Origin: Ulvibacter antarcticus
GTDB taxonomy: Bacteria; Bacteroidota; Bacteroidia; Flavobacteriales; Flavobacteriaceae
Direction: 5' to 3'
Assembly: GCF_003688405.1 (NCBI RefSeq)
Contig: NZ_REFC01000011.1
Span: forward strand, 62,001 to 126,000
Length of the DNA: 64,000 bases
Shown here one piece after another: positions 35,686 through 44,739 of this stretch. The notes below the pieces were generated by a model. That model saw only the letters and a list, made by a program, of their open reading frames with translations. It had not been told where the DNA came from and made no database searches. Each line of letters starts with the position of its first letter. The stretch's first letter is position 1. The position numbers and the translations under genes are program-made.

Positions 35686-36939
35686 ATGACGAACACGAAA
35701 AGCATTGATGTACTAATCATCGGAGCCGGCCCTTCAGGTTGTGTCGCAGCAGCACATCTCTTTAATCAAGGTCTTACCATAAAGGTGATTGAAAAAAGTA
35801 AATTTCCCAGATTCGTTATTGGCGAAAGTTTATTGCCAAGATGCATGGAGCATTTTGAGGAAGTAGGATTGTTAGACTGTTTGAAAGCTCAAGAGTTCGA
35901 AGTGAAATCGGGAGCACGATTTCTTAAAAATGGGGTTGTTTGTGATTTCGATTTTAGCCAAAAACATTCCCAGGGTTGGGATTGGACCTGGCAAGTACCC
36001 AGAGCAGATTTTGATAATGCATTGGCAGAAGATCTGGTAAAAAAGGGTGTTAATATTGCCTTTGAACATGAAGTTGTTGATGTTGAATTCGCTTCGGATG
36101 GAAAATCTCTTACGACCATAAAAGATAATAATGGTGTCATTTCGACCATAACTGCCAAGTTTATTATTGATTCTTCTGGCTACGGAAGGGTTCTTCCGCG
36201 ATTATTGGATCTTGATGCACCGTCTGCTATTCCGAAACATTCTTCAATTTTTACACATGTGAAGGAAGCCGATCGTCCTGATGGAATAGAAGGCACACTA
36301 ATCACTTTTGATGTTGTTACCGACGATGTTTGGTTATGGGTGATTCCATTTTCGAATGGCGTGACTAGTTTAGGATTTGTAGGTCCTACCGAAATCCTTG
36401 AATCATACCATGGAACTCCTTCAGAAAAACTCAAAGAAATGATGAAGATGTCTAACCATTATCACGATCGTTTCGACGGAATAGACTATTTATTCGAACC
36501 AAGAGAAATAAAGAATTATTCCAAAGCCGTAAAACAATTGTATGGAAAAGGCTATGCATTAACTGGCAATAGCGCTGAGTTTTTAGATCCCGTTTTTTCA
36601 TCTGGAGTTACCTTCGCAACTGAATCTGCCTTACTTTCAGCAAAATTGATTGCAAAAGAATTGAAGGGTGAAAAAGTGAATTGGGAAGAAGAGTATTCAG
36701 ATTATATAAAAGAAGGCGTTGGTGTTTTTAGAACATATGTGAAAGAATGGTACACTGGAAATCTTCAGAAAATTTTCTTCCATCGTCCTGAAAACCCCGA
36801 GATAAAGAAGCAAATATGTTCTGTATTGGCGGGATATGTATGGGATAAAACAAATCCTTTTGTGAAAAATCACAGCCGATTGGTGAAAACTGTTGCAACC
36901 GTTATAGACATGGAATCGAAGCAAAAAAAAAGCGTTTAA
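35686..36939 (+). CDS. FAD-dependent monooxygenase/halogenase-like enzyme
   Basis: 417 residues. The FAD motif IIGAGPSGCVAAAHL is at the N-terminus, and the GESLLPRC stretch is typical of phenolic and pyrrole halogenases. The WxWxIP signature, reading VWLWVIPFSNG, lies at about 220. These fit the flavin-dependent halogenase family, but related non-halogenating monooxygenases share them, so chlorination versus hydroxylation of the aryl ring is open; chlorinated flexirubins are known. It is transcribed divergently from the ammonia-lyase gene over a 126-bp gap. Confidence 0.85.
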   Translation: MTNTKSIDVLIIGAGPSGCVAAAHLFNQGLTIKVIEKSKFPRFVIGESLLPRCMEHFEEVGLLDCLKAQEFEVKSGARFLKNGVVCDFDFSQKHSQGWDWTWQVPRADFDNALAEDLVKKGVNIAFEHEVVDVEFASDGKSLTTIKDNNGVISTITAKFIIDSSGYGRVLPRLLDLDAPSAIPKHSSIFTHVKEADRPDGIEGTLITFDVVTDDVWLWVIPFSNGVTSLGFVGPTEILESYHGTPSEKLKEMMKMSNHYHDRFDGIDYLFEPREIKNYSKAVKQLYGKGYALTGNSAEFLDPVFSSGVTFATESALLSAKLIAKELKGEKVNWEEEYSDYIKEGVGVFRTYVKEWYTGNLQKIFFHRPENPEIKKQICSVLAGYVWDKTNPFVKNHSRLVKTVATVIDMESKQKKSV

Positions 36940-36959
36940 GAACAACTTAAACGCTTTTT
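36925..36959. terminator. Bidirectional terminator between convergent genes
   Basis: Stem AAAGCGTTTAAG pairs with CTTAAACGCTTT around a 5-nt loop. It is flanked by an A run on the left and a T run on the right, so it can stop transcription from both strands. It overlaps the last codons of the flavin enzyme gene and precedes the stop of the gene at 36977. Confidence 0.85.
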
Positions 36960-36976
36960 AAACTATAGTTATAATA

Positions 36977-37579
36977 TTATTTTGCTTTCTTTCTAATATT
37001 AGCTGTAACTTCCTTGGCTAATTTTGCGTAGGCTTCTGAAATTCTATAACCAGAATCAAAATCGTAACCCCCGGCACCACCACCTTCAACTTTCGTGTAG
37101 TTCGCTGACCAAAGTATATTAGAAGGATTTGCAGTCTCATAAACCGAAACAGTCGCTTCCACTTTTGAGTTTTTTCTAACAATCCCTACGTTGTAGCCTG
37201 CCCACATCAAGGTTGTGTGGATTTTCATGGTATAATCGGCACCGATATCCATCCCAACTTTTCTTTCATCATTTTTCCAACGCTTATTGAATGATTCGAT
37301 AAACTTTGGCTCATAACGATCTTCACGATCTGCAAACCATGATTCTTTGAACTTATCTCCGGTTCCGGCTTCTTTCTCATCCCTTTTCTCCATTTTATCT
37401 TTTAGGAATTCCTCTTCAGAATCGTATTTTGGGATCATTACATCACTGTAATCAAACTCCAAATTAAATGCCGTAATATCTTTAAGATTTTTAAAGCTGC
37501 CATCAGTAACCTTTACCTTTTGCGCAACCATTATTGAAGTGCTCAAAAGCACTGCTAGAAGTAATAGTGTTCTTTTCAT
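36977..37579 (-). CDS. Hypothetical secreted protein
   Basis: 200 residues from the ATG at 37579 (MKRTLLLLAVLLSTSIMVAQ), with a signal peptide cleaved after VAQ. The body is charged (a lysine/glutamate-rich segment KMEKRDEKEAGTGDKFKES) and later has a GGGAGGYDF loop and a C-terminal helix ending in AKEVTANIRKKAK. I do not recognise the family. A TAAGTTTG -7-like element lies upstream, so it probably has its own promoter. It is convergent with the flavin enzyme gene and shares the terminator. Confidence 0.68.
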   Translation of the reverse strand: MKRTLLLLAVLLSTSIMVAQKVKVTDGSFKNLKDITAFNLEFDYSDVMIPKYDSEEEFLKDKMEKRDEKEAGTGDKFKESWFADREDRYEPKFIESFNKRWKNDERKVGMDIGADYTMKIHTTLMWAGYNVGIVRKNSKVEATVSVYETANPSNILWSANYTKVEGGGAGGYDFDSGYRISEAYAKLAKEVTANIRKKAK

Positions 37580-37804
37580 TTTAATAAATTTATTGATTTT
37601 AAGTAACACAAACTTAGTGTTTTTTCAATTGGGTGAGATTTTCAGCACTTCTATATTCTGGTTTAATGAATAAAATAAGTCCGAAAATATCATTCAACTA
37701 GGCAATTCCTACTCTTTAATGCTATTCTTATTTCGCTTTAAAATGACCATTAATAAGTCTAATTTGGTGTCAAAAACGATAATACCTAAATTGTTAAAGT
37801 ACGC

Positions 37805-37859
37805 ATACTGTACGGCTTAAGTATGGCTTAAGTATGGATAATGTATGGGGAGTGTATGG
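37805..37859 (+). repeat. Five direct 11-bp repeats ending in TATGG/TACGG
   Basis: Five consecutive 11-bp units, 37805-37815 to 37849-37859, each ending GTATGG or GTACGG; units two and three are identical (CTTAAGTATGG). The period is close to one helical turn, so the core would face the same side of the DNA. This lies in a 1-kb stretch (37580-38635) with no gene. Confidence 0.85.
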
Positions 37860-37970
37860 AATCTCATATCGGCGTTAGCGACCAAATATGGATAAAAATG
37901 GCCAAAACGACGTTTTTCGGACATATATGCCAACTATTATGCAATGAAGATGATTTTAATAACTGAGGAA

Positions 37971-38373
37971 CGGCAGTTTTAGGGAACTAAAGATTAATAC
38001 TTAGTACTTTTGTCAGTTCGAGCGCAGTCGAGAACTACCAATTCATAATTGCGGAATTTGAATTAAGCTGGGTAATCAGGATCCTTAAACAAATGGAAAA
38101 CGGCAGTTTTGGGGAATTTGTACATAAAACGCTGTGTTAAAATGTCAGTTCGAGCGCAGTCGAGAACTACCACTTAATAATTGTGGAATTTCAATTAAGC
38201 TGGGTAATCAGGATCCGTAAACAAATGGGAAACGGCAGTTTTGGGGAATTTGTACGTAAAACGCTGTATTAAAATGTCAGTTCGAGCGCAGTCGAGAACT
38301 ACCACTTAATAATTGTGAAATTTCAATTAAGCTGAGGAATCAGGATCCATAAATAAATGGGAAACGGCAGTTT
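37971..38373 (+). repeat. 132-bp tandem repeat region
   Basis: A unit of about 132 bp repeats close to three times. Markers repeat at regular steps: CGGCAGTTT at 37971, 38101, 38233 and 38365, and GTCAGTTCGAGCGCAG at 38012, 38144 and 38276. Each unit carries the 15-bp TCGAGCGCAGTCGAG element also seen at 32789. No open frame of note is conserved across units. Confidence 0.9.
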
Positions 38374-38494
38374 CAAAAACACAACTTAAATCGTTCTTTA
38401 CCCAGAAAGGGCAAGATGAGGATTAGTGGCAACAAGCAACTAAGACTCGGAAAGGATAGAAATCTAAAATCAAGACTCAAATACTAAGGGAAAC

Positions 38495-38546
38495 GGCAGT
38501 TTTGGAGAATTTGTACGCTAAAAATTACAAATTCCCCAAAACTGCC
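38495..38546. repeat. Long hairpin built from an inverted copy of the tandem-repeat core
   Basis: The 21-bp arm at 38495-38515 pairs with 38526-38546 across a 10-nt loop, with one mismatch. The arm is the same GGCAGTTTTGG...GAATTTGTA core found in each 132-bp unit, so the array ends in an inverted copy of its own core. Confidence 0.85.
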
Positions 38547-38589
38547 ACCTACAATTAAGTAGGCCAATTAAGCGAACATAAAACTTGTA

Positions 38590-38624
38590 AAACAAAAATC
38601 CCAACCTTTTTCAAGATTGGGATT
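38590..38624 (-). terminator. Intrinsic terminator of tRNA-Gln
   Basis: On the minus strand, AATCCCAA pairs with TTGGGATT over a 12-nt loop and is followed by TTTTTGTTTT. It starts 11 bp after the tRNA 3' end. Confidence 0.85.
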
Positions 38625-38635
38625 AAGTTTGAAGT

Positions 38636-38706
38636 TGGCCTACAAGGACTCGAACCTTGAATGTCGGTACCAAAAACCGGTGTGTTACCAATTACACCAT
38701 AGGCCA
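38636..38706 (-). tRNA. tRNA-Gln (anticodon TTG)
   Basis: A 71-nt tRNA gene on the minus strand. The acceptor arms TGGCCTA and TAGGCCA pair fully. The D arm (TGGTGTAATTGGTAACAC), the T arm with GGTTCGAGTCC, and the anticodon loop TTTTGGT with TTG in the centre are present. The 27-43 pair is a C-A mismatch. CCA is not encoded. A TTTG-N19-TAAATTTG promoter (38767-38797) and a terminator flank it. Confidence 0.95.
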
Positions 38707-38766
38707 TTCCAAAAATTTAAAGACTTTCGTCTTCCAGCATAAGATAATCTTTACGCGTTGGAGGCG

Positions 38767-38797
38767 CAAATTTAATACAAACTTTGTTTTGTGCAAA
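38767..38797 (-). promoter_or_regulatory. Bacteroidota-type promoter of tRNA-Gln
   Basis: On the minus strand TTTG (38794-38797) and TAAATTTG (38767-38774) are separated by exactly 19 bp, matching the -33/-7 pattern for the primary sigma factor of this phylum. Transcription would start about 55 bp before the tRNA. Confidence 0.8.
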
Positions 38798-39023
38798 TAT
38801 TTTTTTGTAAAATATTACTTTGTTAAGAACTAAAGAACGAAATATTGACTCATAAATCGCGTTACATTTGTTTAAACTGTTTTTGCAAAAAATAAAAATA
38901 GCCCGTTAATAGTAGAAAGGTCTTATTACAACAGCCTATAATTGATCTATTTCTTATCGCTTTTTAAGTGTCGAACTATTTATATTATTAGTAAATTCGC
39001 GCCAACGAAAACTGTAAGCATAT

Positions 39024-42000
39024 ATGGATTCCTTTACTTTCAGAAAATGGAATAATATTTTAGGATGGACTGTCTTTGCCATCGCATTAATAACGTATTG
39101 GATCACTGTTGAGCCCACCGCCAGTTTTTGGGATGCCGGAGAATACATAACCACGGCTAGCAATCTGGAAGTAGGTCACCCACCGGGAGCTCCGCTTTAT
39201 CAAATTCTTGGAGCTTTTTTCTCCATTTTCGCAATGGAACCCACCAATATTGCACTTACCATAAACTTAATGTCCGTTTTCGCAAGTGCGTTTACGATAC
39301 TTTTTATGTTTTGGTCACTCACAATTTTACTAACCAATATCGTTTCAAAGAAAAACGAACTAAACTACAATAATCAAATTGCCATCCTTGGAAGCGCCGC
39401 TGTTGGCTCCTTGGCATTTGCGTTTACAGATAGTTTTTGGTTTAGCGCCGTCGAGGCCGAAGTATACGCTATGGCAGCCTTTATCATGTCGGTACTTTTT
39501 TATCTTGGCCTTCGCTGGGAACGCGATATGAATACGCCTCGAGGTGATCGCTGGGTAATTCTTATTGCTTTTATGATCGGACTTTCCTTTGGAGTACACT
39601 TTTTAGGATTATTAACAATTCCAGCTATCGGATTTCTTTATTTCTTTAAAAATTTTAAAACTGTTACCGTTAAAAATTTCATAGGTGCAAACATTGTTGT
39701 GGTGGCGATCTTGCTTTTTATTTTCAAGCTATTATTACCTTGGACAATGAAGTTTTTTAGTGCTTCGGAATTGTTTTTCGTTAACAGTCTGCAAATGCCT
39801 TTCAATTCAGGTACGATTATCGCCGGTCTAGTATTCCTTGCTGTATCCTACTTTTTATTACGCTACACACGAAAAAAACACTATGTTCAACTGAATACTT
39901 TAGTTTTATGCATCCTTTTTATCCTTATCGGATTTTCAAGTTGGTTGATGTTGCCAATTAGAGCGAATGCAGGAACAGTAATCAACGAAAACAACCCGAA
40001 CAACGCGCGAGAATTATTAGCCTACTACAACCGTGAACAATATCCGGAAACACATCTCTTTTATGGACCGCTTTTCACAGAAGGATATTCTGGATTGGAT
40101 CTGGATGATCCCTATAAAGACGACAAACCTAAATACGAAAAAGATCTGAAGACCGGGAAATACATCGTTGTAAATGAGTATAAAAACGCACTTCAGAATT
40201 TCGACAATAATCATAAGGCATTCTTGCCTAGAATGTGGAGTATTGAAAATAGCAAAAATTATCTGGAATTCACCGATGGGCTTGACTTTAGTATAAAACG
40301 AGAATATCTTGGGGAATCGAGATTAGTTGAAGAGGTGCAAAAGTTTAAACAGGCATACAACCAAGGCTTAGTAGATGGCGAAGACTATGATACCTTTATG
40401 AAGGATTTCGGACCATTTATGGACATCGAAAAACCATCATTTTTCCAAAACATGCGCTTTATGTTCGAATATCAATTTGGATATATGTACTGGCGTTATT
40501 TTATGTGGAACTTCACCGGGCGACAGGATGATATCCAAGGTCAATATACCAATCAACATGGAAACTGGTTAAGTGGAGTTAAATTCATAGATGAACTAAG
40601 ACTGGGATCTCAGGACAATCTGCCAAGCGATGCCAAATACAATAAAGCCAGAAATAATTACTACTTCTTACCACTAATCATAGGTATACTCGGACTTATT
40701 TTCCATTTTAAAAATGACTCCAAAAGCTTTTGGGTGCTGCTAGTATTTTTCCTTTTTACGGGATTGGCTTTGAAAGTATATCTAAACGAAAGACCCTTCG
40801 AACCTCGCGAACGGGATTATGCTTTGGTAGGATCCTTTTACGTTTTTGCGATATGGATTGGATATGGAGTATATGCATTGTACGAAATCCTCAAAGATTA
40901 TATAAAACCAAAAGTTGCTATACCTGTGGTGTTAGCTATTACCACTTTGGCAGCTCCGGTTCTTTTGATTTCTCAAAACTGGGATGATCACGATCGTTCT
41001 AATCGATACACCGCCCAATCTATGGCTAAGATGTATCTCGATTCGCTGGATGAAAACGCGATTCTATTTACTATTGGAGATAATGATACTTTCGCACTCT
41101 GGTATGCTCAGGGGATTGAAGGCTATAGACAAGATGTTCGCATCATCAATACCAGCCTCTTTGCCACAGATTGGTACATAGACGATATGAAAAAGGCAGC
41201 CTTTAGCAGTGCTCCTATTCCGTCCCAATTGACGCATGATAAATATCGATTCGGAACAAGAGATTATATCGCATTTCAAGCAACAAAACAGGACACCATT
41301 GATATTAAAACATGGATGAAATGGGTAGCAGATGATAGTCCGGTGACTAAAGTTGAGCTAAATAGCGGAATTTTCGCCAACACCTTCCCATCGAAGATAA
41401 TTCGTGTTCCCGTGGATAAAGAAGCAGTTTTAAAAAACGGAATTGTTTTAGAAAAGGACGCAGACAAAATTGTTCCTTATATCGACATTAAACTAAGAGG
41501 GGATTTTATTTATAAAAATCGCTTATTAATGCTAGACATTATCGCTAATAATAATTGGGAACGCCCTATCTACTTTAGTGGTGGAAGTTTTGGAGATGAC
41601 GATTACTTATGGATGAAGGATTACCTTCAACTCGAAGGGGTTGTCTATAAATTGGTGCCTATTAGAACACCGGTGAATCCACGAAATCCTTTTGATATGG
41701 GTAGAATTGATGCCGATAAGATGTACGATATTGTTATGGCATGGGATTGGGGTAATAGCGGAAGTCCCGATATTTATCACGATGTGGAAACTCGCAGAAA
41801 CGGAATTACTTACCGAAGTAATATAGCCCGTTTGGCAGAAACACTTATCAACGAAGCTAAGCCGGAAAAGGCAGAAAGAGTATTGGATCTCGCGATGGAA
41901 AAAATGCCTGTCGATATGTTCGAATATTATTCCTTACTCGAACCTTTTGTGTTGGGTTATTATGAAGTAGATAAACCCGAAAAAGCCAGAGCCGTTTACA

Positions 42001-42323
42001 ATGATGTGGTTAAAAAATATCAGGAAAAATTATTGTACTACAGTGGCCTCAAAGTTCAACGACAATATGGGATTGCCGACGAAATTATCAGCGATATGGA
42101 GCGCTACCGTGGCCTTATAGATATTATTATTAGAAATGATTCTGAAGAAATGGCACGTAAAGAAGCAGCAAAGTTCAATGATTATTTGAAACTCTTCCGT
42201 CATTTCTATTCTGAAGAAGAAGGGGTGGATGTGGATAAAGATCTTCCTCAAGATACAACAACCATGGAGATCCCATTCGATTCGACGCTCTTAGAAGCGG
42301 TTGAACAAACTCCTCTAAATTAA
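39024..42323 (+). CDS. DUF2723 multispanning membrane protein with C-terminal TPR-like domain
   Basis: 1099 residues. About 11 hydrophobic segments lie in residues 12-310 and 540-640, separated by a loop with DDPYKDDKPKYEKD. The N-terminal part with TVEPTASFWDAGEYITTASN is the DUF2723 signature, whose fold resembles GT-C glycosyltransferases; the conserved acidic pair in DAGEY is in place. The C-terminal 300 residues are soluble with TPR-like repeats (KPEKARAVYNDVVKKYQE). Such proteins are widespread in Flavobacteriia, probably involved in envelope glycan or lipid transfer, but the substrate is unknown. A polysaccharide deacetylase gene follows 4 bp downstream. Confidence 0.88.
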   Translation: MDSFTFRKWNNILGWTVFAIALITYWITVEPTASFWDAGEYITTASNLEVGHPPGAPLYQILGAFFSIFAMEPTNIALTINLMSVFASAFTILFMFWSLTILLTNIVSKKNELNYNNQIAILGSAAVGSLAFAFTDSFWFSAVEAEVYAMAAFIMSVLFYLGLRWERDMNTPRGDRWVILIAFMIGLSFGVHFLGLLTIPAIGFLYFFKNFKTVTVKNFIGANIVVVAILLFIFKLLLPWTMKFFSASELFFVNSLQMPFNSGTIIAGLVFLAVSYFLLRYTRKKHYVQLNTLVLCILFILIGFSSWLMLPIRANAGTVINENNPNNARELLAYYNREQYPETHLFYGPLFTEGYSGLDLDDPYKDDKPKYEKDLKTGKYIVVNEYKNALQNFDNNHKAFLPRMWSIENSKNYLEFTDGLDFSIKREYLGESRLVEEVQKFKQAYNQGLVDGEDYDTFMKDFGPFMDIEKPSFFQNMRFMFEYQFGYMYWRYFMWNFTGRQDDIQGQYTNQHGNWLSGVKFIDELRLGSQDNLPSDAKYNKARNNYYFLPLIIGILGLIFHFKNDSKSFWVLLVFFLFTGLALKVYLNERPFEPRERDYALVGSFYVFAIWIGYGVYALYEILKDYIKPKVAIPVVLAITTLAAPVLLISQNWDDHDRSNRYTAQSMAKMYLDSLDENAILFTIGDNDTFALWYAQGIEGYRQDVRIINTSLFATDWYIDDMKKAAFSSAPIPSQLTHDKYRFGTRDYIAFQATKQDTIDIKTWMKWVADDSPVTKVELNSGIFANTFPSKIIRVPVDKEAVLKNGIVLEKDADKIVPYIDIKLRGDFIYKNRLLMLDIIANNNWERPIYFSGGSFGDDDYLWMKDYLQLEGVVYKLVPIRTPVNPRNPFDMGRIDADKMYDIVMAWDWGNSGSPDIYHDVETRRNGITYRSNIARLAETLINEAKPEKAERVLDLAMEKMPVDMFEYYSLLEPFVLGYYEVDKPEKARAVYNDVVKKYQEKLLYYSGLKVQRQYGIADEIISDMERYRGLIDIIIRNDSEEMARKEAAKFNDYLKLFRHFYSEEEGVDVDKDLPQDTTTMEIPFDSTLLEAVEQTPLN

Positions 42324-42327
42324 AAGC

Positions 42328-42969
42328 TTGAAACCTTATTTGGTAAAAATGCCCAAACTTGTGCAACGGATGTTTCCGAAGCGAGTTTGGGCATTTTCAG
42401 ATAAGAATAATACAGTGTATCTCACCTTCGATGACGGCCCTATCCCAGAAGTTACCCCTTGGGTTCTATCGCTTCTGAAAGAACACAATGCCAAAGCCAC
42501 CTTTTTCTGTATTGGAGAGAATATTACGAAGCATCCCGATATTTTTGAGAGAATTATTTCTGAAGGACATTCCTTCGGAAACCATACCTTCCACCATCTA
42601 AACGGTTGGAAAACTGAAACACTCGATTATTTAAAGGATTGTGAGTTATTTGAAGAAGCAATTTCAAAAGTAGATCCTAAGATGATGAAATCGCCTTTAT
42701 TTCGACCTCCATATGGACGACTCAACTCCAAACAAAGCCGTCAAATTCAGAATAAAGGCTACAAAATAATTATGTGGGATGTATTAAGTTATGATTACAA
42801 CTCAAATGTTTCGGAAGAAAAATGCCTTCAGAATGTATTAAAAGCAATTCAACCGGGAAGTATCGTGGTATTTCACGACAGTTTAAAAGCAGCAAACAAC
42901 ATGAAGTATGCTCTTCCGAAGCTATTAAAATTTATAGAAAATAAGGGGTGGAAATGTGAAGCGATCTAA
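42328..42969 (+). CDS. Polysaccharide deacetylase (NodB-homology)
   Basis: 213 residues from a TTG at 42328 (KPYLVKMPKLVQRMF matches family starts); an ATG at 42349 would cut that segment. Motif 1 LTFDDGPIPEVT has the DD pair, motif 2 GNHTFHHLNGW the HxxxH metal ligands, RPPYGR is motif 3 and VVFHDS is motif 5, so an active CE4-type deacetylase is expected. It starts 4 bp after the DUF2723 gene and is likely cotranscribed. A second deacetylase lies in the pigment cluster (16128-16907). Confidence 0.87.
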   Translation: MKPYLVKMPKLVQRMFPKRVWAFSDKNNTVYLTFDDGPIPEVTPWVLSLLKEHNAKATFFCIGENITKHPDIFERIISEGHSFGNHTFHHLNGWKTETLDYLKDCELFEEAISKVDPKMMKSPLFRPPYGRLNSKQSRQIQNKGYKIIMWDVLSYDYNSNVSEEKCLQNVLKAIQPGSIVVFHDSLKAANNMKYALPKLLKFIENKGWKCEAI

Positions 42970-43262
42970 ACGAATTCCTTCACTAAACCAATAAGAGTAT
43001 TGGCATCTTGCTCCCCACTTTGACGCCATTTCATTTCGCCATTCTTGTAAATCATGAGCGTCGGCAAACCTTTAACTCGAAGTGCTTCAGCAAGTTCCTG
43101 ATTTTTTTCCACGTCGATTTTTATAACCCGGGCTTTATCACCAAGCGCAGCGGCAACATCTCGTAAAACTGGATGCATTCCCTTACAGGCATCATCCCAG
43201 TCGGCATAAAAATCTAATAATACCGGTACTTTGGTTTCAATTAATTCTCCAAATTTTGACAT
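42966..43262 (-). CDS. Thioredoxin-like protein lacking the CxxC pair
   Basis: 98 residues with a clear thioredoxin fold (PVLLDFYADW, then RVIKIDVEKNQELAEALRVKGLPTLMIYKNGE, including the cis-Pro loop). Where WCGPC is expected the protein has WDDACKG, so the first Cys of the pair is replaced and only one Cys remains. A dithiol oxidoreductase function is therefore not supported; a monothiol or binding role is more likely. It converges with the deacetylase gene, sharing 4 bp at the 3' ends. Confidence 0.85.
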   Translation of the reverse strand: MSKFGELIETKVPVLLDFYADWDDACKGMHPVLRDVAAALGDKARVIKIDVEKNQELAEALRVKGLPTLMIYKNGEMKWRQSGEQDANTLIGLVKEFV

Positions 43263-43407
43263 CTATCTAAAGTGTTACTTGAACAAGACTTATACAAATA
43301 TAGCATTTCCGATTAATAAATCGCGCTATTAGCCAATTCTAATGCTTGCATAGGGTTTTACATGAAATCAATCCATAGAATTTCTACTACTTCTGAGGCA
43401 AATTACC

Positions 43408-44631
43408 CTAAACATTTTTCCTTTTCTTTAGCTGTATAACCGTAATTTCGGGCCAGATTCCCACACGTCCGGGGTAGCCCAAATACCCAAATCCACGGTT
43501 CACATTTATGTATCTTCCGAACTCTTCATAAATTCCTGCCCAATTCTCATAACGGTACTTAACAGGACTCCATTTTATCCACCCTGGAATTTCAATTCCA
43601 AATTGCATTCCGTGTGTATGCCCGCTTAGGGTAAGGTGTACATTCTTCTCACTTTCCTTTACTTCTGCTTGCCAATGTGAAGGATCATGGCTCATTAAAA
43701 TCTTAAACTCATTAGTTGCAAGACCTTCGCAAGCCTGTTCTAAATTTCCTGCCTTTTTAAAACCACCTGCGCCCCAATTCTCAACACCAATCAACGCGAG
43801 TCTTTCTCCATTACGTTCCAGATAGCGATGTTCATTCAACAACAGATTCCAACCCATTTCTCCCTGTAAAGCTTTCAGTCGATCGAGATTTTCAATTTTA
43901 GCTTCGGAAGATTCCCAATCGACATAGTCCCCGTAATCGTGATTTCCCAACACAGAAAAAACACCATCCTCTGCTTTAAGTTCAGAAAACATAGTAAACC
44001 AATCATTCATTTCGGCTGCTACATTATTTACCAAATCTCCGGTAAAAAGTATGACATCACTCTTCTGTTCATTGACAAGATCAACAGCATACTGTACCTT
44101 TTTTCTATTGTCGAAACTTCCACTGTGAATATCACTAATCTGTGTCAGCGTGTAACCATCGAATGCTTCAGGAAGATCATCGAATTCTAATACATATTTA
44201 AGCACCTTATAATTGTACTTTCCCCGATACATGCCGTATAGCAATGAAGCCAAAGGAATGGCAGCAATACCTAGTGCTACTGTGCTAATAAATTTACGTC
44301 GTGAAGGTATAAAATAAGCTTCTTTAGGATCGGTTACTTTAAAATACACACCTACAAATAATCGTACTACGTCTTCTCCAAACATAAAAATGATAAGGAC
44401 AATTTTAGGTACAAATACAGCAAGTAATAACCCAAAGGCTAACATCCTGTTCGGACTAAGAACACGACTGCTCGACTGGTCTGTTAATTGATAGATCACC
44501 ACCCCTATTACCAATAAGGAGATTGTAAAATAGAGTCCGTAGACCCAATAGTTCCGACTTAATGTACGTACAGCCTGAAAGGCATAGATGTCAACCAATA
44601 AATAAATGACCAATAATATTATCCAGCGCAA
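43408..44631 (-). CDS. Membrane-anchored metallophosphoesterase
   Basis: 407 residues. Four hydrophobic helices lie in about 1-130, then the calcineurin-like phosphoesterase domain: ISDIHSGSFD, FTGDLVNN, LGNHDYGDY, MSHDP and LSGHTHGMQFG, the full set of metal ligands. Members hydrolyse phosphoesters, among them UDP-diacylglucosamine and other lipid-linked substrates; this one is not more closely identifiable. It is transcribed away from the GH92 gene at 44740. Confidence 0.88.
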   Translation of the reverse strand: MRWIILLVIYLLVDIYAFQAVRTLSRNYWVYGLYFTISLLVIGVVIYQLTDQSSSRVLSPNRMLAFGLLLAVFVPKIVLIIFMFGEDVVRLFVGVYFKVTDPKEAYFIPSRRKFISTVALGIAAIPLASLLYGMYRGKYNYKVLKYVLEFDDLPEAFDGYTLTQISDIHSGSFDNRKKVQYAVDLVNEQKSDVILFTGDLVNNVAAEMNDWFTMFSELKAEDGVFSVLGNHDYGDYVDWESSEAKIENLDRLKALQGEMGWNLLLNEHRYLERNGERLALIGVENWGAGGFKKAGNLEQACEGLATNEFKILMSHDPSHWQAEVKESEKNVHLTLSGHTHGMQFGIEIPGWIKWSPVKYRYENWAGIYEEFGRYINVNRGFGYLGYPGRVGIWPEITVIQLKKRKNV

Positions 44632-44739
44632 TTTTTTTCTTTTTTGATAATTCTTAAAGATACAGTGAATTGAAAACCTGAGTAGAACATTTACTTTTTT
44701 TTAACGGTTTTTAGTATCTTTTCACAATAGTATGCGTCC

